A DNA stretch of 64,000 bases. It comes from Candidatus Bipolaricaulota bacterium (GTDB lineage: Bacteria > Bipolaricaulota > Bipolaricaulia > RBG-16-55-9 > DRXL01). The notes under the pieces are model-generated. The model was not told the origin of the DNA and ran no database searches. It saw only the letters and a list, made by a program, of their open reading frames with translations. Shown piece by piece: positions 20,710 through 30,063 of this stretch; position 1 is the stretch's first letter; every line of letters starts with the position of its first letter. The translations under genes were made by a program, and so were the position numbers. The stretch is from the NCBI GenBank assembly GCA_025060395.1, contig JANXCC010000002.1:166234-230233 (forward strand), given 5' to 3'.

Positions 20710-21606
20710 ATGGCTACGATCTTCCTTACAGGGGCGACGGGATTTGTGGGGTGCCATCTCGTGCCAAGGTTGCTGGCCGCGGGGCATCAGGTGAGATGTC
20801 TCGTGCGTTCCCTTGAAAAAGCTAGATGGTTGCAGGAGCTCGGCTGTGAGATCACCGTGGGGGAGCTCCCTGCTGAGGGGATCACCCTTGGGAAGGCGGA
20901 GATCGTGATTCATCTAGCGGCGCTCCATCGGGGGCTGACGACGTTGCTCCTCAGGACAAACGTCACAGGGACGGCGCAGCTCGCGCGCGCTGCTCACAGC
21001 TCTGGAGTCAAAAGAATTATCTACCTCAGCACCGTGACTGCTGCCCCCAATCCCGCGTGGCCCTATGCGTATTCAGCGTGGCTGGCTGAGCGCGCTCTCC
21101 AAGAGAGCTCGGTACGGTCGACTATCTTGCGCAACACGGTGATCGTGGGACCAGGAGACCCGTTTTTAGGCAGCATTATCCGTATGGTGCGCGCTTTTCC
21201 CGTTGTACCGCTCCTCGGTTCGGGAAGGACGAGATTTCAGCCTATCTCCGTCTTTGATCTGGTGCGTTGCATCCTTCATATCGTCCAGGATGAGCAATAT
21301 CCAAGCAAGGTGGTGGCTATTGGAGGTCCCCAGGTGCTCTCCTACGAGCAGATCGTTGATATGATCCTTGAAATGCTGCGGATCTCCAAGCGCAAGATAT
21401 CGCTGCCGCGGCGGGGGACGCGCTGGTGTGTGCGGGGGCTTGAGCGACTTGGGGTGCACACGCCCTTTGTGCCAGAGCACTTCCTCTCGATCGATCTCGT
21501 TGCTGCGAGCACGACGGTGATCGAAGATGAGTTTGGCTTTCGCCCGCAGACGCTCCGCGAAGTCCTCCACACGATTTTAGGGGAGGGAGTTGCGTCCCCT
21601 GCGTGA
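20710..21606 (+). CDS. NAD(P)-dependent epimerase/dehydratase (extended SDR)
   Basis: MATIFLTGATGFVGCHLVPRLLAAGHQVRCLVR; IHLAALHRG; YAYSAWLAERAL (start chosen at the Rossmann Met). Confidence 0.92.
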   Translation: MATIFLTGATGFVGCHLVPRLLAAGHQVRCLVRSLEKARWLQELGCEITVGELPAEGITLGKAEIVIHLAALHRGLTTLLLRTNVTGTAQLARAAHSSGVKRIIYLSTVTAAPNPAWPYAYSAWLAERALQESSVRSTILRNTVIVGPGDPFLGSIIRMVRAFPVVPLLGSGRTRFQPISVFDLVRCILHIVQDEQYPSKVVAIGGPQVLSYEQIVDMILEMLRISKRKISLPRRGTRWCVRGLERLGVHTPFVPEHFLSIDLVAASTTVIEDEFGFRPQTLREVLHTILGEGVASPA

Positions 21607-21641
21607 AGGCGGTAGTGTAGAAAGACCTAAGGAGGGCACTT

Positions 21642-22199
21642 ATGGAACTGCAACCAGATGAGGCAGTCGTCGGTGAGGTCACAGCGATCAAGCCCTACGG
21701 GGCATTTGTGAGATTGGTCACCGGCGACGTTGGGATGATCCATATCTCGGAGATCGCGACGGAATACGTGCGCGACATCTCGCAGTATCTTTCGGTTGGG
21801 CAGAAGGTCGTGGTGAAGATCATCGGGCGCAATGAGGAGGGCAAGTACAATCTCTCGCTGAAGCGCGTCTCGCGCCAAGATCACGACGCGGCACTCTTTC
21901 ACAGTGAAGTCACTCAAGTGAAGAAGGCCCTTGATGAGCGATTAGCTGCGCTTGACGAGACGGTGAAGGAGCTCATAGCACGGCGGAGCAAGCGGCCTGG
22001 GCGGGAATCGCTCACCGCCTGGTTAGCAAGCGTTAAGAAGGAGCGACAGGAGCTAGAGCGGCGCCAGCAGCGGCGCTTGCGCTTCTACGAGCCCGGCTGG
22101 GCACAACTTGCTGAGGAGAGCTCGCCGGTATCGACGCCTGCTCAGGAGGACACCAGCGACCACGAAGAACCCTCGCAAGAAGGAGCGACCGATGTGTGA
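21642..22199 (+). CDS. S1 RNA-binding domain protein
   Basis: VVGEVTAIKPYGAFVRLVTGDVGMIHISEIATEYVRDISQYLSVGQKVVVKIIG. Confidence 0.9.
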   Translation: MELQPDEAVVGEVTAIKPYGAFVRLVTGDVGMIHISEIATEYVRDISQYLSVGQKVVVKIIGRNEEGKYNLSLKRVSRQDHDAALFHSEVTQVKKALDERLAALDETVKELIARRSKRPGRESLTAWLASVKKERQELERRQQRRLRFYEPGWAQLAEESSPVSTPAQEDTSDHEEPSQEGATDV

Positions 22200-22725
22200 G
22201 AAGACGTTGGCTTCGCGTCACGTCTTTGTCGGCAGACTGCTGAAGATGCGGGTCGATGATATCGCTCTTGAAGGTGGCCGGCGTACGACGCGCGAGATTG
22301 TGGAGCACCCCGGCGCGGTCGCTATCGTCGCTCTCCAAGGGGAAGGCGATAATCAGCAAGTCGTACTTGTCCGGCAATTTCGCAAGGCCGCCGAGCAATT
22401 TTTAGTGGAGATTCCCGCGGGAACGCTTGAGCCCGGCGAAGATCCCCTCGCCTGCGCACAGCGCGAACTCTTGGAAGAGACCGGACTGAGCGCAGAGCGC
22501 TGGTCGCTCCTGCAGACGTTTTACACAGCTCCGGGCTTCTGCACGGAGAGAATGTGGCTCTATCTTGCCCAGGGCTTGCGCTCTTATCCCCAAAACCAAG
22601 CTGTTGATGAGCAGATCGAGGTGGGCTTCTACAGTCGGGCTCAGGTGAAAGAGCTTCTCCGAAACCAGCAGATTCAGGATGCGAAGACGCTCGTTGGGCT
22701 CTTGTGGTGGTTGTGCGCCCTGTAG
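22192..22725 (+). CDS. NUDIX hydrolase (ADP-ribose pyrophosphatase-like)
   Basis: NUDIX box GTLEPGEDPLACAQRELLEETGL; ATG overlaps upstream stop. Confidence 0.93.
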   Translation: MCEKTLASRHVFVGRLLKMRVDDIALEGGRRTTREIVEHPGAVAIVALQGEGDNQQVVLVRQFRKAAEQFLVEIPAGTLEPGEDPLACAQRELLEETGLSAERWSLLQTFYTAPGFCTERMWLYLAQGLRSYPQNQAVDEQIEVGFYSRAQVKELLRNQQIQDAKTLVGLLWWLCAL

Positions 22726-22729
22726 AGCT

Positions 22730-23515
22730 ATGCGCGTTGTCTCTTTGGCTAGCGGCAGCAGCGGGAACTGTACGTTGATTGTCTCCGAGCACACGCGGTT
22801 GCTGATAGATGCTGGGCTCTCCCGGCGTCGGATCATCCAGCGACTGGAGAAGATTCTCGGCTTGCTCCCGCGCATCGATGCTATACTCATTACTCACGAG
22901 CACAGCGATCACATCAACGGTCTGGGGCAAGTAGCGCGTGCCCTCAAGTGCCCTATCTACGCGAGCGAGGGGACGGCGCCGTTCCTCGAACCCTTGCTCC
23001 AGGGGGGAGAGAAGGTGCTCACGTTTAGGCCCGGCCAAGGGTTCTCCGTGCGCGATCTGTTTGTAGAACCCTTTCGTATCCCCCACGATGCTGCCGAGCC
23101 ATGTGGCTTCACCATTGCAGAAGAGTCCCTCTTTGCAAGTCTCAATAAACGCATCGCACTAGCGACGGACTTAGGCACGGTCACCGACGAAATCCGGGAA
23201 CGTCTCTTGGCATGTGAGCTGGTGATGCTGGAGTCCAATCACGACATTGCGATGCTCGTGAACGGTTGGTATCCTGAAGACCTCAAACAGAGGATTCTGA
23301 GCGACCTGGGGCATCTCTCCAACGAGGCTGCTGGCCAGACGTTGCGGTATCTTGCGGAGCGGGGGCGTCTGCGCACGGCCGTCTTAATGCATTTGAGTAA
23401 GAACAACAATCGTCCAAAGCTAGCCCTGGAGACAGTCCAAGGGCACTTACACGATACAGAAGTGACCATAGCAGTGGCGCCTCGTGACCGCATGAGCGCG
23501 ATCTTCACGGTCTAG
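22730..23515 (+). CDS. MBL-fold metallo-hydrolase (YycJ/WalJ-like)
   Basis: MRVVSLASGSSGNCTLI; ILITHEHSDHINGLG; MLESNHD; HLSKNNNRP. Confidence 0.93.
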   Translation: MRVVSLASGSSGNCTLIVSEHTRLLIDAGLSRRRIIQRLEKILGLLPRIDAILITHEHSDHINGLGQVARALKCPIYASEGTAPFLEPLLQGGEKVLTFRPGQGFSVRDLFVEPFRIPHDAAEPCGFTIAEESLFASLNKRIALATDLGTVTDEIRERLLACELVMLESNHDIAMLVNGWYPEDLKQRILSDLGHLSNEAAGQTLRYLAERGRLRTAVLMHLSKNNNRPKLALETVQGHLHDTEVTIAVAPRDRMSAIFTV

Positions 23516-25166
23516 GAGGGATGCGGTCGAGCGCAATCAGCTGCTGAGCGATCTCTCTGAAGATAGGGGCTGCGGTCTCGCTGCCGTAGTACTCGCGGCC
23601 TCCGGGCTCGTCGAGCACAACTAAGATCAGATACTTAGGCGCTTCGGCGGGAAAGAAGCCCTCAAACGACGCGACGTACTTGCCCTTGACGTAGCCCTGG
23701 CCTGGCAAGGCCTTCTGGGCTGTGCCCGTCTTCGCAGCGATGGTATACCCTGGAATCTGCGCTAAGATCCCTGTGCCAGAGCGCACGGTCTCGATCATCA
23801 TCGCGGTGAGCTGGCGACAGAGTCCTTCGGGGACGATGGACCTCTCCTCCCGCCCCTCCCCTAAAGGGGGAGTCCTCGCCTTCACTATCTTGGGGTGCAC
23901 CAGCTTACCCCCGTTGGCGATCAGCGCTACTCGTGAGGCTAGTTGAATAGCCGTCACAGAGAGGGATTGCCCAATAGCAATCGAACCGATCTCTAGCGCT
24001 GACCATGACCGCACTGGGGGCAGATACCCAGAGACTTCCCCTGGAAGTTCAATCCCCGTCTTCTGGCCGAACCCGTACTTTTTGAGGGCTTCATAGAAGC
24101 GCTCTTCGCCGATGCGCTGAGCGATCCGAATCATTGCCGTGTTAATGGAGTTCTTGATGACGTCGGTGGGGGTGACCATGCCGTACTCGCGCCCGTCGGC
24201 GTTGCGAAACGTATGATGAGCAATCCGATAGGTAGCGCTTCCTGAGATGCGCTCGTGCAGGTCGATAACGTTATACTCGAGCGCCGCGAGCATGGTGAAG
24301 ACCTTGAACGATGACCCCGGCTCAAAGGGATAAACAACGGCGAGATTCTGTCTTTGTTCGGGGCGAGATGCTTGAAAATTATTGAGATCGTATCGTTTGT
24401 CTTGGGCCATCGCTAGGACTTCGCCGGTCCAAGGGTCCATCACCACGACGATCCCGGCTTTAGCTTTGTACGTGCGCACCCCGCGCGTGATCGCGTTTTC
24501 CGCGATATATTGAATCCGGCTGTCTATCGTCAGCGTCAGATCACGCCCAGGATGACCGGCTTGGATCTGCCGTCGCTCGACTTGGATACCATTGGCCATG
24601 CGCACAAAGCTCCAGATCGACTCGGTCCCCTGAAGCTCTTGGTCAAAGAAGAGCTCGATTCCCTCTAAGCCCCTGCCGTCAATCCCTACAAAACCCAGAA
24701 CGTTTGAAGCCAGATCTCTGTGGGGGTACTGGCGCTTGCGATCTTCAAGAAAGAGAAGCCCACGAGCGCCGGCTTGGCGAGCAGCTTCCTTGAGGGTTTC
24801 GGCGTGCTCTGGGGAGATCGCGCGGGCAATCCAAGTGAAATAGCTTGGGCGGTAGAGCTTCTCCCGCACTGTTGCCCGAGGGATCTTTAGCTGGGTGACG
24901 AGCAGCTCTTCGAGCACCTCCGGGCGCGTCATCGTATAGTTATCGAGGGCGACGGAGATGGCACGGACGTCTTCAGCAAGCAAGACGCCATTGCGGTCGT
25001 AGATGCGCCCGCGGAAGGCCGGGATGGTGACCGTACCCTCTTGGAAGCGTTTGGCCCACGCTCTCCACTGATCGGCCTCAATGATCTGTAACTGAACAAG
25101 CCGGCCAGCAATGATCATGAAAAAGCTCATCAGACAGACAAATGCCACGATGAACCGTCGGTTCAT
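23505..25166 (-). CDS. penicillin-binding protein (FtsI/PBP2 family transpeptidase)
   Basis: GSSFKVFTMLAAL (SxxK), KNSINTAM (SxN), AAKTGTAQ (KTG); N-terminal TM. Confidence 0.93.
   Translation of the reverse strand: MNRRFIVAFVCLMSFFMIIAGRLVQLQIIEADQWRAWAKRFQEGTVTIPAFRGRIYDRNGVLLAEDVRAISVALDNYTMTRPEVLEELLVTQLKIPRATVREKLYRPSYFTWIARAISPEHAETLKEAARQAGARGLLFLEDRKRQYPHRDLASNVLGFVGIDGRGLEGIELFFDQELQGTESIWSFVRMANGIQVERRQIQAGHPGRDLTLTIDSRIQYIAENAITRGVRTYKAKAGIVVVMDPWTGEVLAMAQDKRYDLNNFQASRPEQRQNLAVVYPFEPGSSFKVFTMLAALEYNVIDLHERISGSATYRIAHHTFRNADGREYGMVTPTDVIKNSINTAMIRIAQRIGEERFYEALKKYGFGQKTGIELPGEVSGYLPPVRSWSALEIGSIAIGQSLSVTAIQLASRVALIANGGKLVHPKIVKARTPPLGEGREERSIVPEGLCRQLTAMMIETVRSGTGILAQIPGYTIAAKTGTAQKALPGQGYVKGKYVASFEGFFPAEAPKYLILVVLDEPGGREYYGSETAAPIFREIAQQLIALDRIPPRP
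23838..23881. repeat. CCCTC/GAGGG palindrome-like copy inside the PBP2 coding region
   Basis: Minus GGCGAGGACTCCCCCTTTAGGGGAGGGGCGGGAGGAGAGG encodes (K)ARTPPLGEGREER. Confidence 0.55.
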
Positions 25167-25423
25167 GGCGGTGGGAGCTTCAAGGTCTTAGGGGGTATCT
25201 TCTTCATGCCCAGGCGTTCTTTGGCCATGCGCTCAACATTCTCTAAAGACCAGACTTGGATGACTTCAAGCTTGAGGCGATCGCGCTGAGCGAGCAAAGC
25301 ATCGCGCTCCAGGCGGCTCTCGATGACTTTGCTCGATAGATACGTGATCTGCCACTCTTGCCAGACATACCACAAGAGCAATCCAGCCACGGCGAGCGAC
25401 GCGAGAAAGACTCCCGATCTCAT
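25163..25423 (-). CDS. FtsL/DivIC-like small membrane protein
   Basis: 86 aa, single N-terminal TM plus coiled coil, RLKLEVIQVWSLENVERMAKERLGMKK; directly upstream of the PBP gene. Confidence 0.7.
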   Translation of the reverse strand: MRSGVFLASLAVAGLLLWYVWQEWQITYLSSKVIESRLERDALLAQRDRLKLEVIQVWSLENVERMAKERLGMKKIPPKTLKLPPP

Positions 25424-25488
25424 ACCAGGGTTAGCGTACTAGGGTGCGAGTGCTCCCTCAAGGACGGGGGTTATCTTGAGGCGGGGAA

Positions 25489-26121
25489 TTATGCCCGCCC
25501 CCGTTGAGAGACTATTTGCAAGATCATTAGGCGCTTGGCCTGAGCTTGGGCAGAGAGCCGCTCGCGCGCTTGGCTGTATTTGCTTCGGAAGGCCTCGTCA
25601 GCAAGAGCAGAGAGATTCATAGCGACGTTCAGGAGCGCGGCCTGGAGCGCCCCTTCGGCCAAACACGCGGCCGTGCCCCCGTCGCTCAGGGCGTTCTTGT
25701 TCCCCTTGGTCACGACGATCTCTGCCAACTCGAGGACGCGAAAGCAACGCAGTGCCGTCTGATAGGGCACTTCTGTGGCTTGTTGGAGTGCGACTTGGAT
25801 GGCCTTCTCTCGCTCAACACGGTCTACTTCGTTCTCCTTGGGCAGTTGATATGCGGCCATCACAGCATCGAACGCTGCGCTATCACGATCAGCATAGTCT
25901 ATCAGCTCGTCCCGAAGCGTGAGCGCTTCCGAGAGCACGCTGCGCATTTCGTGTTCGACAGATTGATATGCTTTCTTCCCGAGGGTCAGCCCCGCGACCA
26001 TCGCAACCAAGGAGGCCGAGATGCTGCCCACGAGAGCTGCTGCGCTGCCCCCTCCTGGCGTAGGCGTTGCTGCTGAGAGCTTGGTTAAAAAGCTGAAGAC
26101 GTTCTCATCGCGGGTGGCCAT
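25489..26121 (-). CDS. cyclodeaminase/cyclohydrolase family protein (FTCD_C)
   Basis: FLTKLSAATPTPGGGSAAALVGSISASLVAMVAGLTLGKKAY; KGNKNALSDGGTAACLAEGAL. Confidence 0.9.
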   Translation of the reverse strand: MATRDENVFSFLTKLSAATPTPGGGSAAALVGSISASLVAMVAGLTLGKKAYQSVEHEMRSVLSEALTLRDELIDYADRDSAAFDAVMAAYQLPKENEVDRVEREKAIQVALQQATEVPYQTALRCFRVLELAEIVVTKGNKNALSDGGTAACLAEGALQAALLNVAMNLSALADEAFRSKYSQARERLSAQAQAKRLMILQIVSQRGRA

Positions 26122-26124
26122 AGC

Positions 26125-26622
26125 CTAGGGAGATTTAGGGCGGTCATCGCGGTGCCAGTAGACGCGGGCGAACTGATCCCCCTCAGAGTATTTGATATCG
26201 AGGGTGCCTTTGTGGGCTTGATAGATTGCTTCGCCGATACGCCGCGCAAGATGCACATCAGTCGTGGCGATTTCTAGTCCCTGGCCATTGGGCTTGATCC
26301 ACATGATGCGTTGGAGTGGGCGATGTTCGCGCGCCAATCTCTCTTGGTTTTTCGCAGTGTTGAGGATCTCATCACGATGGGTTTGCAGATACGAGCCGTC
26401 AAGATAGACGACGCCGCCGGGGTTGCGATCTTGGATGCGTCTGCACGCAGGGCAGAGCTCGCGATTGGCCCCCGCGGGCACGGTGTGGCTATTGGTCCAG
26501 TGCCCTTTATGATAGACGAGGCCGCAGCCTGAGCAAACCGTTGGCTCGGGGTACTTGCGCAGCTCATAGTAAGGGCTCCCTGTGTCTTGGGCGAGGATCT
26601 CGCGGCGGGTTGTCTTTCTCAT
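26125..26622 (-). CDS. zinc-ribbon protein resembling the BCAM0308 family
   Basis: CSGCGLVYHKGHW...CPACRRIQDRNPGGVVYLDGSYL. Confidence 0.65.
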   Translation of the reverse strand: MRKTTRREILAQDTGSPYYELRKYPEPTVCSGCGLVYHKGHWTNSHTVPAGANRELCPACRRIQDRNPGGVVYLDGSYLQTHRDEILNTAKNQERLAREHRPLQRIMWIKPNGQGLEIATTDVHLARRIGEAIYQAHKGTLDIKYSEGDQFARVYWHRDDRPKSP

Positions 26623-26754
26623 ACTCTTGCATCACCCTCCTCGACGTGGCCCAATCACTATACCCGTAGGGCAAGGACCTGTCAAATATAGAGACTCGAA
26701 GCGGCATCTTGCGCAAGTACTGCTCGCGGTGTACAATGGCGGCGGAGGTGGGAG

Positions 26755-27342
26755 ATGACATCCCACGCGGTCGCGCCCCTGCGCGAGCCCATCGCGTATC
26801 AGTTGCTTTATGAGCTTAGAGACGCTCCGTTAGGGCGACGCACGCTCGTGGAGCGAACGGGGCTGACGGAGAGCGTCGTGCGTACGGAGCTGGAGAAGCT
26901 CAAAGTTCATGAGCTCGTGTCATTCTCCAAGATGGGCACGGCGCTCACGACGCGCGGACGGCGGTTTCTTACCCTCAAACTGGGCTCGATAATCGATGTT
27001 CGCGATGTGCAGCTCCATGACTTGATGCTCGATAGACACGCGCGGGCGGCACACGTGCGCAGGGGCCGCGATCACTTTTCGGCGTGGCTCTATCGAGACA
27101 TTGCCGTGCGCCAGGGCGCGACTGCCACGCTCTTTTTGACTAAGCACCAGGGCGTGCTCTGCTTCGTCGACGAGCATGAGGCACTTGCGGTCAAGAACCC
27201 TCACGATAGCCTAATGCTCGCGGAGGTCTTCCCCAAGCTCCAAAACGGCGATCTCATCGTGATCGTCTTTGGGCCGACCAAGGGGATAGCCGCGAGGGGG
27301 CTGTGGGCTGTCTTATGGGCTTTGGTATCGAGAAAATCATAA
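26755..27342 (+). CDS. winged-helix transcriptional regulator-like protein heading the B12 cluster
   Basis: N-terminal HTH ELRDAPLGRRTLVERTGLTESVVRTELEKLKVHELVSF; alpha/beta C-terminal domain; 23 bp upstream of the btuF-like gene, same strand. Confidence 0.6.
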   Translation: MTSHAVAPLREPIAYQLLYELRDAPLGRRTLVERTGLTESVVRTELEKLKVHELVSFSKMGTALTTRGRRFLTLKLGSIIDVRDVQLHDLMLDRHARAAHVRRGRDHFSAWLYRDIAVRQGATATLFLTKHQGVLCFVDEHEALAVKNPHDSLMLAEVFPKLQNGDLIVIVFGPTKGIAARGLWAVLWALVSRKS

Positions 27343-27365
27343 AGACATCCTAAAGGAGGAGACGC

Positions 27366-28256
27366 ATGCGCTGGACAGGGTGGAAGCTCTTCGGGCTGAT
27401 AGCGCTCTTGCTTGTTGGGCTGGTCGTGCCGTCGTGGGCGGACTATCCCGTCAAGGTGACGGACGACCGCGGAAAGACGATCATAATCCCCAAGCGTCCT
27501 GAGCGCATCGTTGTGGCGGGGACGCCGCTCTATACGGAGATTCTGATCGACTTGGGTGCGCTCTCTCGCATCGTGGGTGTGGCGGAATCGCCAGATAACC
27601 CCAAAGAAGTGGCGAACGTTCCGCGTGTCGGCCCGACCTTCAATCCCAACGTCGAAGCGATTATCGCGTTGAAACCCGACGTCGTCTTCGGCGCCATCGG
27701 CGCAGTGCGCGAGACGCTCGAGCGTGCCGGCTTGATCGTCGTCTCGCTGGGCAAGGTTGGCAGCGGTGCTATCGACAGCGTCACAGAGATCTTTAGGACG
27801 ATCCGCTCGGTCAATCTCGTCATCGAGGGGAATGTGAAGCTTGCCGATGTGCTCATTGGCAGGATCGCTGAAGATATTGTCGTTACAGAAGGGACGGTGC
27901 TGGATCGCTTCAAGCCAACGGTAGCTATTCTCTATCCGTCGGGGGACCAGCCGCCGTTTGCTGCTGGGCGCGGTACTCCAGAGAACGAGATCGTCTTGCG
28001 CGCTGGGGGCATCAACGTCTTCCCTGACATTGTTGACTATAAACAAGTGAGCTTTGAGGAGATCGTCAAGCGCGATCCCAGCGTGATCTTTACGGATCCT
28101 TTCCTAGTGCCGCTCATCACTCAGAATCGCTTCTTGCAAGAGGTCAAAGCTGTGCGCGAGAAGCGCGTCTACGGGATCAAAGCGTCGCAGTGGGTCAGCT
28201 CGCGCATTGCGCAAACGATTAAGACCGTCGCTGACTTGTTGCATCCAGGTCGTTAG
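27366..28256 (+). CDS. ABC transporter substrate-binding protein, cobalamin/iron-siderophore type (BtuF-like)
   Basis: Signal peptide; VTDDRGKTIIIPKRPERIVVAGTPLYTEILIDLGALSRIVGV; followed by FecCD permease and ATPase. Confidence 0.9.
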   Translation: MRWTGWKLFGLIALLLVGLVVPSWADYPVKVTDDRGKTIIIPKRPERIVVAGTPLYTEILIDLGALSRIVGVAESPDNPKEVANVPRVGPTFNPNVEAIIALKPDVVFGAIGAVRETLERAGLIVVSLGKVGSGAIDSVTEIFRTIRSVNLVIEGNVKLADVLIGRIAEDIVVTEGTVLDRFKPTVAILYPSGDQPPFAAGRGTPENEIVLRAGGINVFPDIVDYKQVSFEEIVKRDPSVIFTDPFLVPLITQNRFLQEVKAVREKRVYGIKASQWVSSRIAQTIKTVADLLHPGR

Positions 28257-28258
28257 AA

Positions 28259-28302
28259 ACCCTCATCCCAGCTTCCCGTAGGTCGCTACGGGAAGGAGCC
28301 GG
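28259..28302. repeat. palindromic element between btuF-like and btuC-like genes
   Basis: CCCTCATCCCAG-CTTCCCGTA-GGTCGC-TACGGGAAG-GAGCCGG; 9-bp perfect stem. Confidence 0.75.
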
Positions 28303-28315
28303 ACAACGACACGTC

Positions 28316-29305
28316 ATGAAGCGCTGGAAGGGCGTGCTGGCTCTCAGTAGCTTAAGTGCTTTGCTTATGGGAGCTCTAGCGTTGGGTATAGCCCTGGGGG
28401 CTGTGCCTGTCTCCCCCTTGGATAAAGATCCGACGAATCGCTTGATTCTCCTACATATTCGGCTCCCCAGGGTACTGCTTGCTGCCCTTGTAGGCGGCGC
28501 TTTGGGGCTCTGCGGGGCTGTCATGCAAGGGCTGTTTCGCAACCCCCTCGCTGACCCATATCTGTTGGGGATCGCCAGCGGGGCGACAGCTGGAGCGGCG
28601 CTCGTCATCGCGCTCCATCTTGAAGTCTATTATTGGGGGTTTGTGCCCCTGGGGGCGTTTCTCGGCGGCGTGCTCGCCGTCACTATCGTCTATCGCGTGG
28701 CGCAGACGCGTTGGGCCCGACTTGACAATTACGCGCTCATTCTCTCAGGCGTTGCACTCGCAGCGCTCTTCTCAGCCGTGACGAGCTTTCTGCTCTTTTA
28801 CGCCGGAGCCGCTCACGATGCTCGACGCGTGATCTTTTGGATCTTGGGGGGGCTGGGCGGTGCTCAATGGCTCTATGTCCTAGGGGTGCTGGGGACGTTG
28901 CTGATTGTCGGAGCAACGCTTGTGCTCTTCGCGCGGGAGCTCAATGCGCTGGCGCTTGGCGAAGAGATGGCAGCGCACTTGGGCATCGAGCCGCGACACC
29001 TGAGAAAGATTTTATTGTTCGCGGTAACGCTGCTGACAGCTGTTGCTGTAGCTGTCTCGGGGACGATCGGGTTTGTGGGGTTAATCGTGCCCCATATATT
29101 GAGACTGATCGTGGGACCAGATCATCGAGTCTTGTTGCCGGCCTCCGCGCTGGGAGGGGCAGTGTTGTTGACGCTCTGTGACGCGGTTGCGCGAACGGTG
29201 CTCGCCCCGGCGGAGCTGCCCATCGGAATTATCACAGCACTGCTTGGCGCGCCGTTCTTTCTGTTTTTGCTGCGTCGGCGAGCGCAGCCTGGAGTGACGT
29301 TATGA
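28316..29305 (+). CDS. FecCD/BtuC-type ABC transporter permease
   Basis: LRLPRVLLAALVGGALGLCGAVMQGLFRNPLADPYLLGIASGATAGA. Confidence 0.94.
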   Translation: MKRWKGVLALSSLSALLMGALALGIALGAVPVSPLDKDPTNRLILLHIRLPRVLLAALVGGALGLCGAVMQGLFRNPLADPYLLGIASGATAGAALVIALHLEVYYWGFVPLGAFLGGVLAVTIVYRVAQTRWARLDNYALILSGVALAALFSAVTSFLLFYAGAAHDARRVIFWILGGLGGAQWLYVLGVLGTLLIVGATLVLFARELNALALGEEMAAHLGIEPRHLRKILLFAVTLLTAVAVAVSGTIGFVGLIVPHILRLIVGPDHRVLLPASALGGAVLLTLCDAVARTVLAPAELPIGIITALLGAPFFLFLLRRRAQPGVTL

Positions 29306-30063
29306 TCCGTCTAGAGCACGTTCGCTTGGGCTATGACGGGCGCTTGGTGCTGCGCGATCTCGAGCTCGAGATCGCCTCAGGGGAGGTCTTTGGGCTTGTG
29401 GGGCCTAACGGTTCTGGCAAGACGACGCTCCTGCGCGCGATCTCGGGGCGGCTCTCTCCCCAGGCGGGCGCGATCTATCTGGACTGTCGTCGCCTGAGCG
29501 AGCTCTCTTCTCAAGAGATAGCACGGGAGCTGGCCATGCTCGAGCAGGAGATCTCGTGCTCTTTTGACTTCACCGTGAGAGAGATCGTCGAGTTGGGGCG
29601 GCTCCCCCATCGCGCGCGTTGGCAACGGCTCTCCCCTCAAGACCACGAGATCGTGACCCGTGCGCTTCGGCTCACGGATACCCTACAGTTTGCGGACAGA
29701 TCGATTGGGAGCTTAAGCAGCGGGGAGCGCCAACGCGTCTGGCTGGCGTTAGCGCTCGCTCAAGAGCCAAAGATCTTGCTGTTGGATGAGCCGACGGCTC
29801 ATCTCGATCTGCGCTATCAATTAGAGATCCTGGAGCTGATCCGGCACCTAGCGGTTACCGAGGATCTCACGGTCGTGCTCTCGCTGCACGATCTCAATCT
29901 CGCGCTGCGCTTTGTGGATCGGCTGGCGTTGCTGAGCGAGGGGCACGTGATCGCTTGTGGAGACCCTGAAACGGTGCTCGTCCCTCACACCATCGAACGG
30001 GCCTATCGCGTGCGAGTACGGCGTCTAGAAGGGGATTGGCTCATTCCTGAAGGGGTTGCGTGA
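29302..30063 (+). CDS. ABC transporter ATP-binding protein (BtuD/FepC type)
   Basis: GPNGSGKTTLLRAISG, SLSSGERQRVWLALALAQ, LLLDEPTAHLD. Confidence 0.94.
   Translation: MIRLEHVRLGYDGRLVLRDLELEIASGEVFGLVGPNGSGKTTLLRAISGRLSPQAGAIYLDCRRLSELSSQEIARELAMLEQEISCSFDFTVREIVELGRLPHRARWQRLSPQDHEIVTRALRLTDTLQFADRSIGSLSSGERQRVWLALALAQEPKILLLDEPTAHLDLRYQLEILELIRHLAVTEDLTVVLSLHDLNLALRFVDRLALLSEGHVIACGDPETVLVPHTIERAYRVRVRRLEGDWLIPEGVA

Noticed and set aside
22322-23086. 254-aa minus-strand ORF antisense to NUDIX/MBL genes
   Set aside because: Both sense genes have clear motifs; antisense ORF has no recognisable features.
25440-25490. Hairpin ctcaag...cttgag between the FtsL-like and cyclodeaminase genes as a regulatory RNA
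   Set aside because: Only a 6-bp stem with no conserved RNA motif; likely incidental or a weak terminator.
27201-28046. 281-aa minus-strand ORF antisense to the btuF-like gene
   Set aside because: Arg/His/Asp-rich, no recognisable domain; explained by codon bias of the plus-strand SBP gene.
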